Origin: a virus
DNA: 56,150 nt
Strand: one strand, 5' to 3'
Virus record (IMG/VR): IMGVR_UViG_3300045283_000278
Location: 1 to 56,150 of that record
A program made the position numbers and the translations under genes. The notes under the pieces are model-generated. The model made no database searches, was not told the origin of the DNA, and saw only the letters and a list, made by a program, of their open reading frames with translations. Shown piece after piece: positions 42,710 to 51,408 of this stretch (positions are counted from its first letter, which is position 1; each line of letters opens with the position of its first letter).

Positions 42710-42975
42710 CCGCGATCGACAACACCATAGCCCGCCGGGTCACCGCCGCCAACGCCATCATGACCCTCGTCCCCGGCGAACACGCCGCCGCCCGCCGCGG
42801 CCCCGAGCTCGAGCACGAGGAGACCACCCGCCTGAACCGTCTACTCGAGCAGATCGGCCGGCTGGGCACCGCGATCCTGAAGCGTGACGACGAGGCCAAG
42901 AGCGACGCGTTGGTGCGGATCGCCGGGATCGTGCACGCCTGGATCGACCACCTCCAGGCCGAGGCCGCCCGATGA
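42706..42975 (+). CDS. 89-residue helical protein, unknown
   Basis: It is coupled at both ends (ATGA). Helical, with TTRLNRLLEQIGRLGTAIL and ALVRIAGIVHAWIDHL. No motif recognised. Confidence 0.62.
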   Translation: MTAIDNTIARRVTAANAIMTLVPGEHAAARRGPELEHEETTRLNRLLEQIGRLGTAILKRDDEAKSDALVRIAGIVHAWIDHLQAEAAR

Positions 42976-43394
42976 ACGCCGAGCAGCCCAACAAGACCGT
43001 TGTCTTCGACGGTCCAGTGCCCATCTTCTCGAAGAAGACAGCGCAGCGCGACGCGGCGAGGGCGGTCGCCAATGCCCGCCGGCTCGCGCGCCGCAGGCTG
43101 CGTCATGACGTTCGAGACGGCCGTCGCAGCGTGGCCGACGCCATCACAGACCCTTGCGTCGCAACGCTTCGCTTGGCCGAGTTGATCGCCTGGCAGTACG
43201 GGTGGCCGGCGTGGCGCGCCGAGCACCTGCTCGCCAAGCACGAGATCTGCTCGCCCTTCCAGGTGTGCGGGAAGCTCACCGACCGCCAGCGTGCGGCGGT
43301 CGCCAGGGCCCTGCGTCACTGCGGAGATTCGCGACGGTTTGACCCTGAGACCGCCCACACCGGGGTCGTCGAGTGCAACGGTGGAGGCGCATGA
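42972..43394 (+). CDS. mIHF-like nucleoid protein (tentative)
   Basis: Of 140 residues, about 45-125 follow the layout of actinobacterial integration host factor (mIHF). There is a basic RRRLRHDVRDGRRSVADAI start, then LRLAELIAWQYGWPAWRAEHLL in place of the PGVGK-type turn, an EI-containing helix and KLTDRQRAAVARAL in place of GLGxxQRxxLL. mIHF bends DNA and was found as a host factor for L5 integration. The gene lies just before the integrase gene. The similarity is by pattern only. Confidence 0.55.
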   Translation: MNAEQPNKTVVFDGPVPIFSKKTAQRDAARAVANARRLARRRLRHDVRDGRRSVADAITDPCVATLRLAELIAWQYGWPAWRAEHLLAKHEICSPFQVCGKLTDRQRAAVARALRHCGDSRRFDPETAHTGVVECNGGGA

Positions 43395-43609
43395 CGGAGC
43401 GCCCGAAGATGCCGGCCGAGGCCGTGGAGCGCGGCGCCCGGGTCCTCGCCCGGGTGCTACTGCGCCTGTACCCCGACGCCGAGACGATCCGCCTCTACCG
43501 AGCTGAAGACGTAGGGCCGGGACGTGAACTCGCGGTCGCCACGCGCGGGCAGGTCCAACGGCGTCCCGTGGAAGACGATCTCCATCCTGTCCCCGAGCGG
43601 AAGGTCGCG
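43391..43609 (+). CDS. Short protein convergent with and overlapping the integrase
   Basis: It starts in an ATGA overlap. The first 40 residues (AVERGARVLARVLLRLYPDAETIRLYRAEDV) look like real helical protein. The rest reads antisense to the integrase 3-prime end. The original gene may have been longer or may have ended differently before the integrase came to lie here. Confidence 0.5.
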
Positions 43610-45034
43610 TGACCCGTGCCTGACGAACACGCACTTGACCACGGCCGCCAGGAGCTCGCGCTGCTCGTCGCGCGTGAAGCTCGGCCACTGGTCGCGGATG
43701 ACGTCGGGGTCGATGTCGGGCAGCCGCGGCGCGGTGAGCGTCGCATCCTTGCGGGCGAGCTCGGCGATCGCGGCGTTCATCTCGTCCTGACGGGCAGCGA
43801 GCCCGTCGAGGTAGGCGTCCATGCCGAGGCGTTCCTGGACGCGGCTGTCGTCACGCCACTGCTCGAACCGCGCCCGGGCCTCGTCAACGGCCTGGCGTTC
43901 GTCGGCGAGCTCCGGGGTGGCCTGCTCCTGCTCTCCGACGATCCGCGGCCAGGCCTCGAGGACCTCCTCGACGATCCACGCCTCGACGTTGCCGGTGTCG
44001 AGGATGCGGACGGGCTCGGTGCAGCGCACGGCGACGTCGCCGGCGCGGGCGGCACGACAGGCGAACACCCAGTAGCCGCGGCCGTCAGCGTAGGTGCGCC
44101 GCTCGGCACGGACCTTGTACCGGCAGCCGGCGCAGCGCAGCAGCGCGCGGACCGGCGACGGGTCGACCTTCGGGACGAACTGCACCCCGGGCCGCTGCGC
44201 TCGACGGAACGTGACCTGGTCGGTGAGCGGCGGGTGGGCGTCCTCGTTGCGGAAGGTGTCTCCTTGGCCGCGGGCCTTGCTGTAGGCGACGCCGAGATAC
44301 ACCTCGTTGCGGATGATGTCCTTCACGGCGCGGATGGACCAAGCGCTGCGACCCCACTGCGACCGGGCGCCGAGCTGCTGAAGCCAGCGGGCGAGCTCGC
44401 TGAAGCCGGCGCCGTCAGCGCGTCGCTGGAACAGCTCGGTGACGATCGGCCCGGTCTCAGGGTCGACGACCAGGGCGCCGGTGGGGTTGCCTCCAGGCTT
44501 GCGCGGCGGTCCTTCACGGCGGTAGCCGAACGGCGGCGTCGCCGACGGGTGGATGCCACGGGCCACGGCCCGGGCCTTGGCGTCGGCCCAGGTGCCGCGT
44601 ATCCGTTCGAGCTCGTGCTCGGCGATGGACAGCATGATCCGCAGCACCAGTCGGCCGGTCTCGGTGCTGGTGTCCAGGCCGTCGGCGACGGCGACGAGGC
44701 GGCCACCGGCGGCGGTGATTCTCTGCATCTGCGCGAGACCGTCGAGCATGCCTCGTCCGAACCGGTCGGCCTTCCACACGACGATGCCGTCGGTCTCACC
44801 GCGCTCGACACGGGCGATCGCCTCTTCCAGCAGCTTTCGACGGTGGCCGGCCTTGCCCGACTCGTCGAGCTCCTCATGGACGGCGACGAGCTCGTGCCCG
44901 TAGGCGCCGCACCACTGCTCGATCCGTTCACGCTGGACGCTGGGGCTGATGAACGAGTCGCCCGCGCGACCGCGGACCTGCGAGACGCGGACGTAGCCGT
45001 CGAGGCGCAGGACCTTCGGGGCACGAGGGGTCAT
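43457..45034 (-). CDS. int: Large serine integrase
   Basis: The 525-residue protein has the resolvase catalytic domain at residues about 8-150: YVRVSQ with nucleophile Ser 18, then VQRERIEQW, VVWKADRFGRG and a late SIAEHELERIRG helix. The recombinase domain follows (about 165-270, with PPFGYRR and SIRAVKDIIRNEVYLG). A zinc-ribbon domain (LRCAGC and later Cys) and a C-terminal coiled coil (about 380-440) complete it. This is the layout of phiC31/Bxb1-type integrases, so the phage is temperate. It is leftward between two rightward early operons. Confidence 0.95.
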   Translation of the reverse strand: MTPRAPKVLRLDGYVRVSQVRGRAGDSFISPSVQRERIEQWCGAYGHELVAVHEELDESGKAGHRRKLLEEAIARVERGETDGIVVWKADRFGRGMLDGLAQMQRITAAGGRLVAVADGLDTSTETGRLVLRIMLSIAEHELERIRGTWADAKARAVARGIHPSATPPFGYRREGPPRKPGGNPTGALVVDPETGPIVTELFQRRADGAGFSELARWLQQLGARSQWGRSAWSIRAVKDIIRNEVYLGVAYSKARGQGDTFRNEDAHPPLTDQVTFRRAQRPGVQFVPKVDPSPVRALLRCAGCRYKVRAERRTYADGRGYWVFACRAARAGDVAVRCTEPVRILDTGNVEAWIVEEVLEAWPRIVGEQEQATPELADERQAVDEARARFEQWRDDSRVQERLGMDAYLDGLAARQDEMNAAIAELARKDATLTAPRLPDIDPDVIRDQWPSFTRDEQRELLAAVVKCVFVRHGSRDLPLGDRMEIVFHGTPLDLPARGDREFTSRPYVFSSVEADRLGVGVQAQ

Positions 45035-45126
45035 TGTGGTGGCACACTACTGTCAGCCGCTAGTTCGACCCCTCACCCTACGTTCGCGCGCGCGCGTGAA
45101 CCTGAGACCGAGCGGGTGGTCGCCGC
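45035..45126. promoter_or_regulatory. Divergent intergenic region with integrase promoter; possible attP
   Basis: On the minus strand TAGTGT (45044-45049) ends 9 bases before the integrase ATG, a leaderless-type promoter. A GC-alternating run (CGCGCGCGCG) lies near 45085-45095. Serine integrases often have attP next to their own gene start, so attP may be here, but I could not see a convincing imperfect inverted repeat. Confidence 0.4.
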
Positions 45127-46050
45127 ATGAGCGAGGGGCGGACGACCTGGCGCGCCAAGCCCTGCGGCTGGCGCGACCGCGAGCGGGTTGTAGCACTCGG
45201 CGAGGAGTTCGGCCCGGCCGGCCCGCTGATCCTCGACCTCCTCGAGGAGCTCGCCAAGGAGCAGCGCGCCAACGGCGCGGTCCGTACCGGCCTGCGATCG
45301 CTTGCCCGCGGGGCGTTCCTGCCGCGGGGTACCGATGGCGCGCAGCTGGCGCGGAGCATTCTCGAGTTCGCCGAGACCATTCACGCTCTCGACGACCTGG
45401 CGATTGCCGACGACGCCGACATGACCGTCACCTGCCGGGTCAGCGGCTTCGCGGCCGACCAGGGGAAAGGCTACGAGGCGGTCCGCAAAGGCCAGCAGCG
45501 CGCGGCGGGACACATCGAAACCCCACCGGACAACGTCCCCGGCAGTCCCGACGCCAGGGACAACGGCGCGGCTTGTCCCGACGGCGGGGACACGGTCCCG
45601 GTGAGTCCCCCTACAGGACAGGACAGGACAGGAGAAGAACCACCTCCTGTCGCCGCAAGCGGCGACCTGCCGGTCTCGATCGACAAGGCCCGCGACCGGC
45701 TCAAGGCCGAGGTCGTGGACCGGGTATGGACCGCCTACGTCGACACCCGCCTCGCCGTCCTGGGCAACCGTGCGGCGCCGAAGCGCACCGACGCCCGCAG
45801 CCAGCTGATCGCCCGACGGCTCCGGGAGTGGCCGGAGGACGAGGTCGTCGCCGCCGTGAAGGGCTGGCGGCACTTCCCGCACAACCGCGGCGAGAACGAG
45901 CGCAACCAGCCCTACTGCGACATCGAGCTGCTGCTGCGCGACGCCGCGCACATCGAGAAGTTCCGCGACGCCGAACTCGCCTCCGGCGGCCCCGGCCGCC
46001 GCGGCGATGGCCTCACCGACGACGAATGGAAGGCCCTGGTGCTGAAGTGA
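45127..46050 (+). CDS. Replication initiation / helicase-loader-like protein
   Basis: The 307-residue protein has an N-terminal winged-helix-like domain (about 15-110, with EEFGPAGPLILDLLEELAKEQRANGAVRTGLRSLARGAF) that resembles phage replication protein/DnaD-type starts. A Pro/Gly/Asp linker (about 130-185) and a basic helical C-terminal domain (about 185-300) follow. It directly precedes and overlaps the helicase gene (GTGA), as origin-binding or loader proteins do. Family name uncertain. Confidence 0.72.
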   Translation: MSEGRTTWRAKPCGWRDRERVVALGEEFGPAGPLILDLLEELAKEQRANGAVRTGLRSLARGAFLPRGTDGAQLARSILEFAETIHALDDLAIADDADMTVTCRVSGFAADQGKGYEAVRKGQQRAAGHIETPPDNVPGSPDARDNGAACPDGGDTVPVSPPTGQDRTGEEPPPVAASGDLPVSIDKARDRLKAEVVDRVWTAYVDTRLAVLGNRAAPKRTDARSQLIARRLREWPEDEVVAAVKGWRHFPHNRGENERNQPYCDIELLLRDAAHIEKFRDAELASGGPGRRGDGLTDDEWKALVLK

Positions 46051-47345
46051 CCGACCTCGCCGATCACCACGCCGAGCAGGCATTGGTCGGGCTCGCCGTC
46101 ATGTCGCCGGCTGCCGCCCGTGCCGTCCTGGACCGTGGCCTGGCGCCCGAGCAGCTCGCGTCGCCGCGCCACCGGCTGGTCCTCGGCGCGATCCGCCGCC
46201 TGGTCGCCGACGGCGCGGACCCCGACGTGCCGTCGATCTGCGCGGTGCTCGCCGACCACGGCAAGCTCGACGACGTCGGCGGACCGGTCGCCGTCGACGG
46301 CCTGGCCGCCCATGCCGCCGGTGTCGGCGCGATCCAGCCGCTCATCGACCGGGTCATCAGCCTCGCCGGCTGGCGTCGGCGCCGCAACGTCGCTCGCGAC
46401 CTCATCGCCGCATGTGACGCCACCGACGGCGACCTCTTCGATGAGGCCGAGGCCCGGCTGTTCACCGACGACGCTCCGACCACGCGACGGGCCGACTGGG
46501 CGCCCGCGGACGCCGCCGCCGACTTCATGACCACGTTCGACGGTGCCCCCGTCGACGTGTTCCCCTGGCCGTTTCAGAAGCTCAACGTCAAGAGCGACGG
46601 CGGCGCTGCTCGCGGTGAGGTCACCGTCATGGCGGGACCGGTGACCCACGGCAAGAGCTGCCTGTTGGACATGGCGTTGGAGTCGATGCACAAGCCCGAC
46701 AGCCATGTCCGGCTCTACCTCAACGAGATGAAGCGCAACCAGCGGCTCGCCCGCGTCTGCGCCCGCCGCAGCGGTGTCGAGCTGTCGAAGATCCAGAAGG
46801 CGATGCGCCGCCTCGAGCCGCTCGCCCCCGGCGACCGGACCATGGTGCAGCGCTCCTGGGAGCACTACCCCGTCCACATCACCGAGTGCTCCGGCTGGAC
46901 CATCGACCGCATCTGCCGTGACGCCCGCCGCCAGGGCTGCGACGTCATGGCCCTGGACATCGTCAACCGGCTCCCGTTCGGCGCCTCCGACCGCTCCCGC
47001 ACCCACCAGCTCGACGACGCCGCCAACCAGCTCGACCAGCTCGCCAAGGAGTGCGACATGCACGTCATCGTCGTCGCGCATCTCAACCGGCTGCGCGCCG
47101 CCCCCACCGGCCGGCCGCCGATGCCCGCGTTGTCGGACATCAAGGAGTGCGCGGCCCTGGTCGAGATCGCCGACAACGTGCTGTTCGTCTGGCGCGACAC
47201 CGACGAGGCCGGCGACCCCACCGACACCGGCAACGTCCGGTTCGCGAAGAACCGCACCGGCGAGCTCGGCGGCCTCGAGGTCCGCTTCGACGGCCCCCAC
47301 CAGCGGTTCCTACCCATCGACCGACACCTGGAGGTTGCGGCATGA
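46047..47345 (+). CDS. DnaB-like replicative helicase
   Basis: The 432-residue protein has an N-terminal DnaB domain (HHAEQALVGLAVMSPAAA, DGADPDVPSICAVL), about residues 5-120. The RecA-type motor has Walker A GPVTHGKS at 197-204 and Walker B VMALDIV at 299-305, with VVAHLNR and a final KNRTGELGGLEVRFDG. It unwinds DNA ahead of the host polymerase. The GTG at 46047 is coupled to the initiator-like gene; the long open frame upstream is a shadow. Confidence 0.9.
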   Translation: MTDLADHHAEQALVGLAVMSPAAARAVLDRGLAPEQLASPRHRLVLGAIRRLVADGADPDVPSICAVLADHGKLDDVGGPVAVDGLAAHAAGVGAIQPLIDRVISLAGWRRRRNVARDLIAACDATDGDLFDEAEARLFTDDAPTTRRADWAPADAAADFMTTFDGAPVDVFPWPFQKLNVKSDGGAARGEVTVMAGPVTHGKSCLLDMALESMHKPDSHVRLYLNEMKRNQRLARVCARRSGVELSKIQKAMRRLEPLAPGDRTMVQRSWEHYPVHITECSGWTIDRICRDARRQGCDVMALDIVNRLPFGASDRSRTHQLDDAANQLDQLAKECDMHVIVVAHLNRLRAAPTGRPPMPALSDIKECAALVEIADNVLFVWRDTDEAGDPTDTGNVRFAKNRTGELGGLEVRFDGPHQRFLPIDRHLEVAA

Positions 47346-47491
47346 CCAACCGGCAGCTCACCGACGAGCAGTTGCGCCAGGCCCGCTACCTCGTCAGGGA
47401 AGGGCTGCCCATGAGCTACATCGCCAGGAAGCTCGAGATCGACATTGTCGACCTGATGGACGCGCTCACCGAACCGAAGGATGCGGCATGA
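47342..47491 (+). CDS. 49-residue HTH-like protein
   Basis: It is coupled to the helicase (ATGA). LVREGLPMSYIARKLEIDIVDLMDAL has the pattern of a homeodomain-like helix-turn-helix. It is too short to say more. It may be a DNA-binding accessory of replication. Confidence 0.6.
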   Translation: MTNRQLTDEQLRQARYLVREGLPMSYIARKLEIDIVDLMDALTEPKDAA

Positions 47492-47637
47492 CCGCCGCTG
47501 ATCTGCGCTACGAGGCGGGCCGGGTGTTCTTCACCACGTTGGTCACTGCGGTCGGGACGCTCGTTGTGGCAGCGGTGGTCGCCGACCAGGCGCTGCGGGC
47601 TGTCGCGGCCCGCCTTCAACGAAAGGATCGACCGTGA
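47488..47637 (+). CDS. 49-residue single-pass membrane protein
   Basis: It is coupled to the previous gene (ATGA). One hydrophobic helix (FFTTLVTAVGTLVVAAVVADQAL) is followed by a basic tail. The function is unknown. Confidence 0.58.
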   Translation: MTAADLRYEAGRVFFTTLVTAVGTLVVAAVVADQALRAVAARLQRKDRP

Positions 47638-48290
47638 GCATCGCCGCGATGACCCGTGAGGCCGAGGCGCGCGAGCGTGTCCTGAGCGAGATCGCCGATC
47701 ACGAGCTCACGGTCCTGCACGACGACGGCCTGTATCGGCATCTGCGCTTCATGGCACCCGGCTCGTCGTTCTACTGGTTCGACCTCGTGACCTGGCCCGG
47801 CGTGCTCGTCATCAACGGCGACTGCGGGACCTTCACGTTCAGCCGGGTCCGCGACATGCTCGAGTTCTTCGAGAGCGACGCCGGCCAGATCAACCCGCAC
47901 TACTGGGCGCAGAAGCTACGCGGCCCGACCGACGGCACGCGCTCGGCTCAGACCTACGATCCCGAGACGTTCGAGCGCCGGCTGCGCGCGTGGGCTCGGG
48001 ATGCGACAGGCAAGTGGGGCGAGCACGAGGAGGTCTATCCGCACCTGCTCCTCGGCGCCCTTGAGCGTGAGGTCTTCAGGTGCCCGTGGTGGGCGGAGTG
48101 GGGGACCTACGACACGGAGCAGGACGCCCACGCGTTGCTGGCCGAGCTCGCCGAGGCTGACGTCGTCGGCAGCGAGACGTGGGAGTGGGACCTTCGCGAC
48201 TGGCACTGGCAGTTCCTTTGGTGCTGCTGGGCAATCGTCGAGGGCATCAAGCGCTACCGCGGGGCTGTCGCCTTGGAGGACAAGCGATGA
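47634..48290 (+). CDS. Conserved phage protein, 218 residues, unknown
   Basis: The GTG at 47634 follows GAAAGGATCG. It contains GLYRHLRFMAPGSSFYWFDL, VTWPGVLVINGDCGTFTFSR and INPHYWAQKL, and ends with DWHWQFLWCCWAIVEGI. I have seen this pattern in hypothetical proteins of many phages of both phyla, never with a known function. It is aromatic-rich, soluble and begins the series of small early genes. Confidence 0.75.
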   Translation: MSIAAMTREAEARERVLSEIADHELTVLHDDGLYRHLRFMAPGSSFYWFDLVTWPGVLVINGDCGTFTFSRVRDMLEFFESDAGQINPHYWAQKLRGPTDGTRSAQTYDPETFERRLRAWARDATGKWGEHEEVYPHLLLGALEREVFRCPWWAEWGTYDTEQDAHALLAELAEADVVGSETWEWDLRDWHWQFLWCCWAIVEGIKRYRGAVALEDKR

Positions 48291-48661
48291 CGGGTTCCGA
48301 TGTCTGCGAGCACGGCGGCCTGCGCCGTAAGTGCGACACCTGCGATTACCGCGAGGAGCGCGACCAGGCGTACGACCTTCTAAAGCGCATCGCATGGGCC
48401 ATAGAGACGAACAACATCGATATCCCCGACGTGTGCCACGCGATCGAGGAGGAGATCGGCGAGATGATCCCACCGGTTGGGCTGACGTCATTCACGGCGG
48501 GCCAGATGAAGGTTCTGTGTGAGCCTCAGCGGCTCATCAGCATCTCGCACTGGAATGGGCCGTTCTTGCTGTCGGCCGAGATGGCGCGCGATCTGCTTGG
48601 CATCTTGCCGAAGGCCATCGAGATCGCGGAGATGCCTGCTCTTGAAAGGACGCGACCGTGA
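48287..48661 (+). CDS. 124-residue protein with N-terminal zinc-binding motif
   Basis: It is coupled to the previous gene (ATGA). CEHGGLRRKCDTCDYRE at the N-terminus is a probable zinc site, followed by a helical part. It is one of many Cys-rich short proteins in this region. No family known. Confidence 0.68.
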   Translation: MTGSDVCEHGGLRRKCDTCDYREERDQAYDLLKRIAWAIETNNIDIPDVCHAIEEEIGEMIPPVGLTSFTAGQMKVLCEPQRLISISHWNGPFLLSAEMARDLLGILPKAIEIAEMPALERTRP

Positions 48662-48861
48662 TCGCCTGGGACGTCAAGTTCAAGCGAGATCGCTATACGC
48701 CGGAGTACAAGGCCGAGCGTCTGGTCATCGTGACGCTCGAGAATCGCTTGCAGCAGGTTCTCGACGCCCTGCGTGAGCGATACCCCGCGGCGACGGTCGA
48801 GGCGATGGAGACGCTCGGCGAGGCGTTGGTAGCTGTCGGAATCGAAGGGGACGGGCGATGA
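48658..48861 (+). CDS. 67-residue protein, unknown
   Basis: It has a GTG start in an overlap. Helical second half (NRLQQVLDALRERYPAATVEAMETLGEAL). No motif. Confidence 0.6.
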   Translation: MIAWDVKFKRDRYTPEYKAERLVIVTLENRLQQVLDALRERYPAATVEAMETLGEALVAVGIEGDGR

Positions 48862-49064
48862 ACGGCGACGCGCTCTGCTGGTGCGGGCACCCTCGCCGGG
48901 TCCATGAGCACCTGAGCGGCCACTACCCAGCCATCTGCTCCCACGTCGATCCGTTGCCGGTCGATCGCGCCCCGGAGCCATATGAAGGCGTCTGCATGTG
49001 CCTGGAGTTCGAGGCCGAGGAGATGCCTGCAACTTCTACGACTGGACGACCTGATGCTGCTTGA
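48858..49064 (+). CDS. 68-residue Cys-rich protein
   Basis: It is coupled to the previous gene (ATGA). CWCGHPRRVHEH, ICSH and CMCLEFE are the recurring elements of short zinc-binding phage proteins (CxCGHxxxxH type). The function is unknown. The next gene starts inside it, at 49054. Confidence 0.66.
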   Translation: MNGDALCWCGHPRRVHEHLSGHYPAICSHVDPLPVDRAPEPYEGVCMCLEFEAEEMPATSTTGRPDAA

Positions 49065-49404
49065 AAGCTGGATCGCCACGTTGGCGATTCTTGACCCCGA
49101 TGCGCTGATCGAGATGGAAGACGGCACGACGCCGGTCTGTCTGACGTCCTACCGGGGCTATTACGAGGATCTGGCGCTCGACTACAACCACAGTCGCCCC
49201 GTGACGGTCGGTGTACTTCTGGACGACGCACGCAAGGCGGTGGGCGCGACGTTCGAGGGATACAAGGGCGGTGATTTCATCATGCGAGGGGATACGCGCG
49301 TGTGGGTCTCCGAGTGGGGTCGTAGCGAGGGGCGTGATCTCACGGGCGTTGAGGTTCGGCCGGGCGGCGCGGTCATCGTCAAGTCGACCCTGATCGAGGA
49401 GTGA
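49054..49404 (+). CDS. 116-residue conserved phage protein, unknown
   Basis: I chose the ATG at 49054 because the upstream frame is a shadow of the Cys-rich gene. It contains LTSYRGYYEDLALDYNHSRPVTVGVLLDDARKAVG and FIMRGDTRVWVSEWG. This SYRGYY-type pattern is common in phage proteins of unknown function. Confidence 0.68.
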   Translation: MLLESWIATLAILDPDALIEMEDGTTPVCLTSYRGYYEDLALDYNHSRPVTVGVLLDDARKAVGATFEGYKGGDFIMRGDTRVWVSEWGRSEGRDLTGVEVRPGGAVIVKSTLIEE

Positions 49405-49432
49405 CCGCTTTGCCTTCCACGGAGGAGCCTCG

Positions 49433-49732
49433 ATGACTCTGCGTGAGCTGATCCAAGAGCTCGAGTACGTCGCTGAGCGTTACGGCGACGGTGACGCGTG
49501 CCTCACATCCACGGGCGAGATCATCGACACCATCGGCTGGACTCGAGGCGGCACCATCACGATCGGATCGCTCGGTGAAGAGGGCCTGATCCGGCGCTAT
49601 CGCGAGGCGCTCCAGAGGATCGCCAGCGAGGACTACCGCGGCTCCCGGCCCTCGTCGTCGAGGATCGCCGAGGAGGCCCTTGCAATGTCACCAACGCGGG
49701 GAGATATGCCAAACATGCGGGAGCACGGATGA
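49433..49732 (+). CDS. 99-residue protein, unknown
   Basis: The ATG at 49433 follows GGAGGAGCC. The N-terminal half (TLRELIQELEYVAERYGDGD) resembles the small acidic domain common in phage accessory proteins. No function. Confidence 0.62.
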   Translation: MTLRELIQELEYVAERYGDGDACLTSTGEIIDTIGWTRGGTITIGSLGEEGLIRRYREALQRIASEDYRGSRPSSSRIAEEALAMSPTRGDMPNMREHG

Positions 49733-49784
49733 CCGTGATGCAAGCCACCGCATATAACACAACCCAGAAGCCTGAGGAGGACTA

Positions 49785-50057
49785 GTGAGGTACCGACTGC
49801 TCCACGAACGCGAGCGTGTCAGCGGCATCAACAACAGCTACTCGCCCGCGGCCGGCGCTTTCTTCCCCGTAGGGGGCGTTCGCGATGGGAAGGACTACCG
49901 GGATGCCCTGGAGCGGTTCGGCCCGGCGACTGGCCGTTGGCTCGTACTGCGCGAGGACGACAGCACGTTCCGCATGTTCACCGTCGCCAAGCGCACCGAG
50001 ACCGACATCCTGCCGGGAGAGACTCCCCTTCGGCTGCACGAGGTCACCCGTGCTTGA
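49785..50057 (+). CDS. 90-residue protein, unknown
   Basis: The GTG at 49785 follows GAGGAGG. A small alpha/beta protein (YRLLHERERVSG, GRWLVLREDDSTFRMFTV). It has no recognised family. The 52 bases before it contain TATAAC (49753-49758), perhaps a weak -10, and a possible 18-codon peptide. Confidence 0.62.
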   Translation: MRYRLLHERERVSGINNSYSPAAGAFFPVGGVRDGKDYRDALERFGPATGRWLVLREDDSTFRMFTVAKRTETDILPGETPLRLHEVTRA

Positions 50058-50304
50058 GAGGAGCGATCATCCCGTCATGGACAAGCTGCCTGTGGGGACC
50101 ATGGTCGGTATCTACGATCGGGACGGGAATCTCGTCCGGCATGTCGCGGTCGACGTCCGTACCGGCAAGTTCCTGGAGCCGGTGACATTGGAGGACGGTC
50201 AGAGCTTGTGGTTCGCCACGCCTGGCGCCCCGATGCTGCCGATGCTTGGTTGGCCGCAGTTCGAGCATGGGACGCGCCCGGTCGACGAGGACGACCTGTC
50301 ATGA
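50050..50304 (+). CDS. 84-residue protein, unknown
   Basis: GTG at 50050 overlaps the previous stop. An in-frame ATG at 50077 would use the GAGAGGAG site but with long spacing. Small beta-rich body (GTMVGIYDRDGNLVRHVAVDV, TLEDGQSLWFATPG). No family. Confidence 0.6.
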   Translation: MLERSDHPVMDKLPVGTMVGIYDRDGNLVRHVAVDVRTGKFLEPVTLEDGQSLWFATPGAPMLPMLGWPQFEHGTRPVDEDDLS

Positions 50305-50537
50305 CCTCGTCGCTCCCCCAGCATTCCAGGCACCTCTACAGCGTCGATGACAAGCACCTCTACAGCGTGGCCGGCGTTCAGGAACTCCAGGCCGAGGTCG
50401 AACGCCTGCGTCAAGGACTGTTCGAGTGCGCGAAGCAGGCCGGCGAGGATGTCAGCGAGGGCATCCCGACCTTCCCGGACATCGTGGACTGGGCGGTCGA
50501 GGCTGTCCGTCAGCTGAGGATCGACGCCGATGCCTGA
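50301..50537 (+). CDS. 78-residue protein, unknown
   Basis: It is coupled to the previous gene (ATGA). A short coiled coil (VQELQAEVERLRQGL) follows a duplicated HLYSV element (about residues 11-15 and 19-23). No function known. Confidence 0.58.
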   Translation: MTSSLPQHSRHLYSVDDKHLYSVAGVQELQAEVERLRQGLFECAKQAGEDVSEGIPTFPDIVDWAVEAVRQLRIDADA

Positions 50538-50868
50538 GCCGCGAAGCGTGACGCGCATGCGGGCTGTGACCGATCCCGTGGCGACGTCCGAGCGGATCTT
50601 CGCTCTAGGGGCCGAGGTCGATCGCCTGCGCGAGGAGAACGCCCGCCTGCGCGCACTTCAGGACGAGGGCGTGCAGGTCGGCGGGATGCTGGCCTTCGAC
50701 GCCGAGCAGGAGGTCGCGCGGCTGCGCGAGGCGCTGGAAGAGGTCGCGCACTGGGACTCCCGGAAGGCGCACGCGCACGGCTACATCGGGGTGCGGGAGT
50801 TCGCCGAGGTCGTCCTGGGGCGCCGCTCGGCTACCAACCCTTTGCAGCAGGAGGTCGATCGTGGCTGA
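50530..50868 (+). CDS. 112-residue coiled-coil protein, unknown
   Basis: It overlaps the previous gene by 8 bases. It is almost entirely coiled coil (AEVDRLREENARLRALQDE, AEQEVARLREALEEVA), a form common in phage accessory genes. No function known. Confidence 0.62.
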   Translation: MPEPRSVTRMRAVTDPVATSERIFALGAEVDRLREENARLRALQDEGVQVGGMLAFDAEQEVARLREALEEVAHWDSRKAHAHGYIGVREFAEVVLGRRSATNPLQQEVDRG

Positions 50869-51025
50869 GCATCGCGAGCAGCTCAAGTTCCACAATGGCA
50901 GCTGGACCGAGTGGACCATCCGCTGTACCTGCGGATGGACATCCCCGCGGCTGTCCTCTGAATACGCCGCGGAGGAAGCCCTAGACCAGCACATCGCTGC
51001 AATGCAACAGGAGGGACCGCAGTGA
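50861..51025 (+). CDS. 54-residue protein with CxC motif
   Basis: The GTG at 50861 overlaps the previous gene and the stop overlaps the next GTG. WTIRCTCGWTSPRLSSEYAAEEALDQHIA is the pattern of short phage and actinobacterial zinc-finger-like proteins (CxCGW...A..A...H). Confidence 0.62.
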   Translation: MAEHREQLKFHNGSWTEWTIRCTCGWTSPRLSSEYAAEEALDQHIAAMQQEGPQ

Positions 51026-51408
51026 GCTACGTCCGAGACATCGTTCTGCCGCACGCCGGCACGACGGTCAGCGGCACACCAGACGCCGTCGCCCGGGCGG
51101 TCACGATCGACCGCCGCATGGCCGACGAGCAACGAGCGTGGGTCGCCGAGCTGCGTGCCCAGGGCGTCAAGGCTGCCCACCCTGACGACGGGTGGGTCAA
51201 GCGCGACCGCAACACGGTGCACCTCTGCTACCCGCAGTTCGACGACGGGCTACGGGCCGGCGACTTGCTCGCGCTGGGACGCCCCGCTGAGTACCGCATC
51301 GTCCGCGTCGTCGTGTGGCGAAGCTGGCGCACCGCCCTCGACGACAGCCACGGTGAATGGACCTTCGAGTCCGCTGCAAAGGGCAGAAAGCAGGGGACCG
51401 ATGCCTAA
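51022..51408 (+). CDS. 128-residue protein, unknown
   Basis: It has a GTG start in an overlap. It contains a helical middle (RRMADEQRAWVAELRAQG) and a small beta-barrel-like end (LRAGDLLALGRPAEYRIVRVVVWRSW). No family. Confidence 0.62.
   Translation: MSYVRDIVLPHAGTTVSGTPDAVARAVTIDRRMADEQRAWVAELRAQGVKAAHPDDGWVKRDRNTVHLCYPQFDDGLRAGDLLALGRPAEYRIVRVVVWRSWRTALDDSHGEWTFESAAKGRKQGTDA

Noticed and set aside
45035-45126. Attachment site attP next to the integrase start
   Set aside because: Position is right for a serine integrase, but I could not find a clear imperfect inverted repeat with a central dinucleotide, so no exact attP is called.
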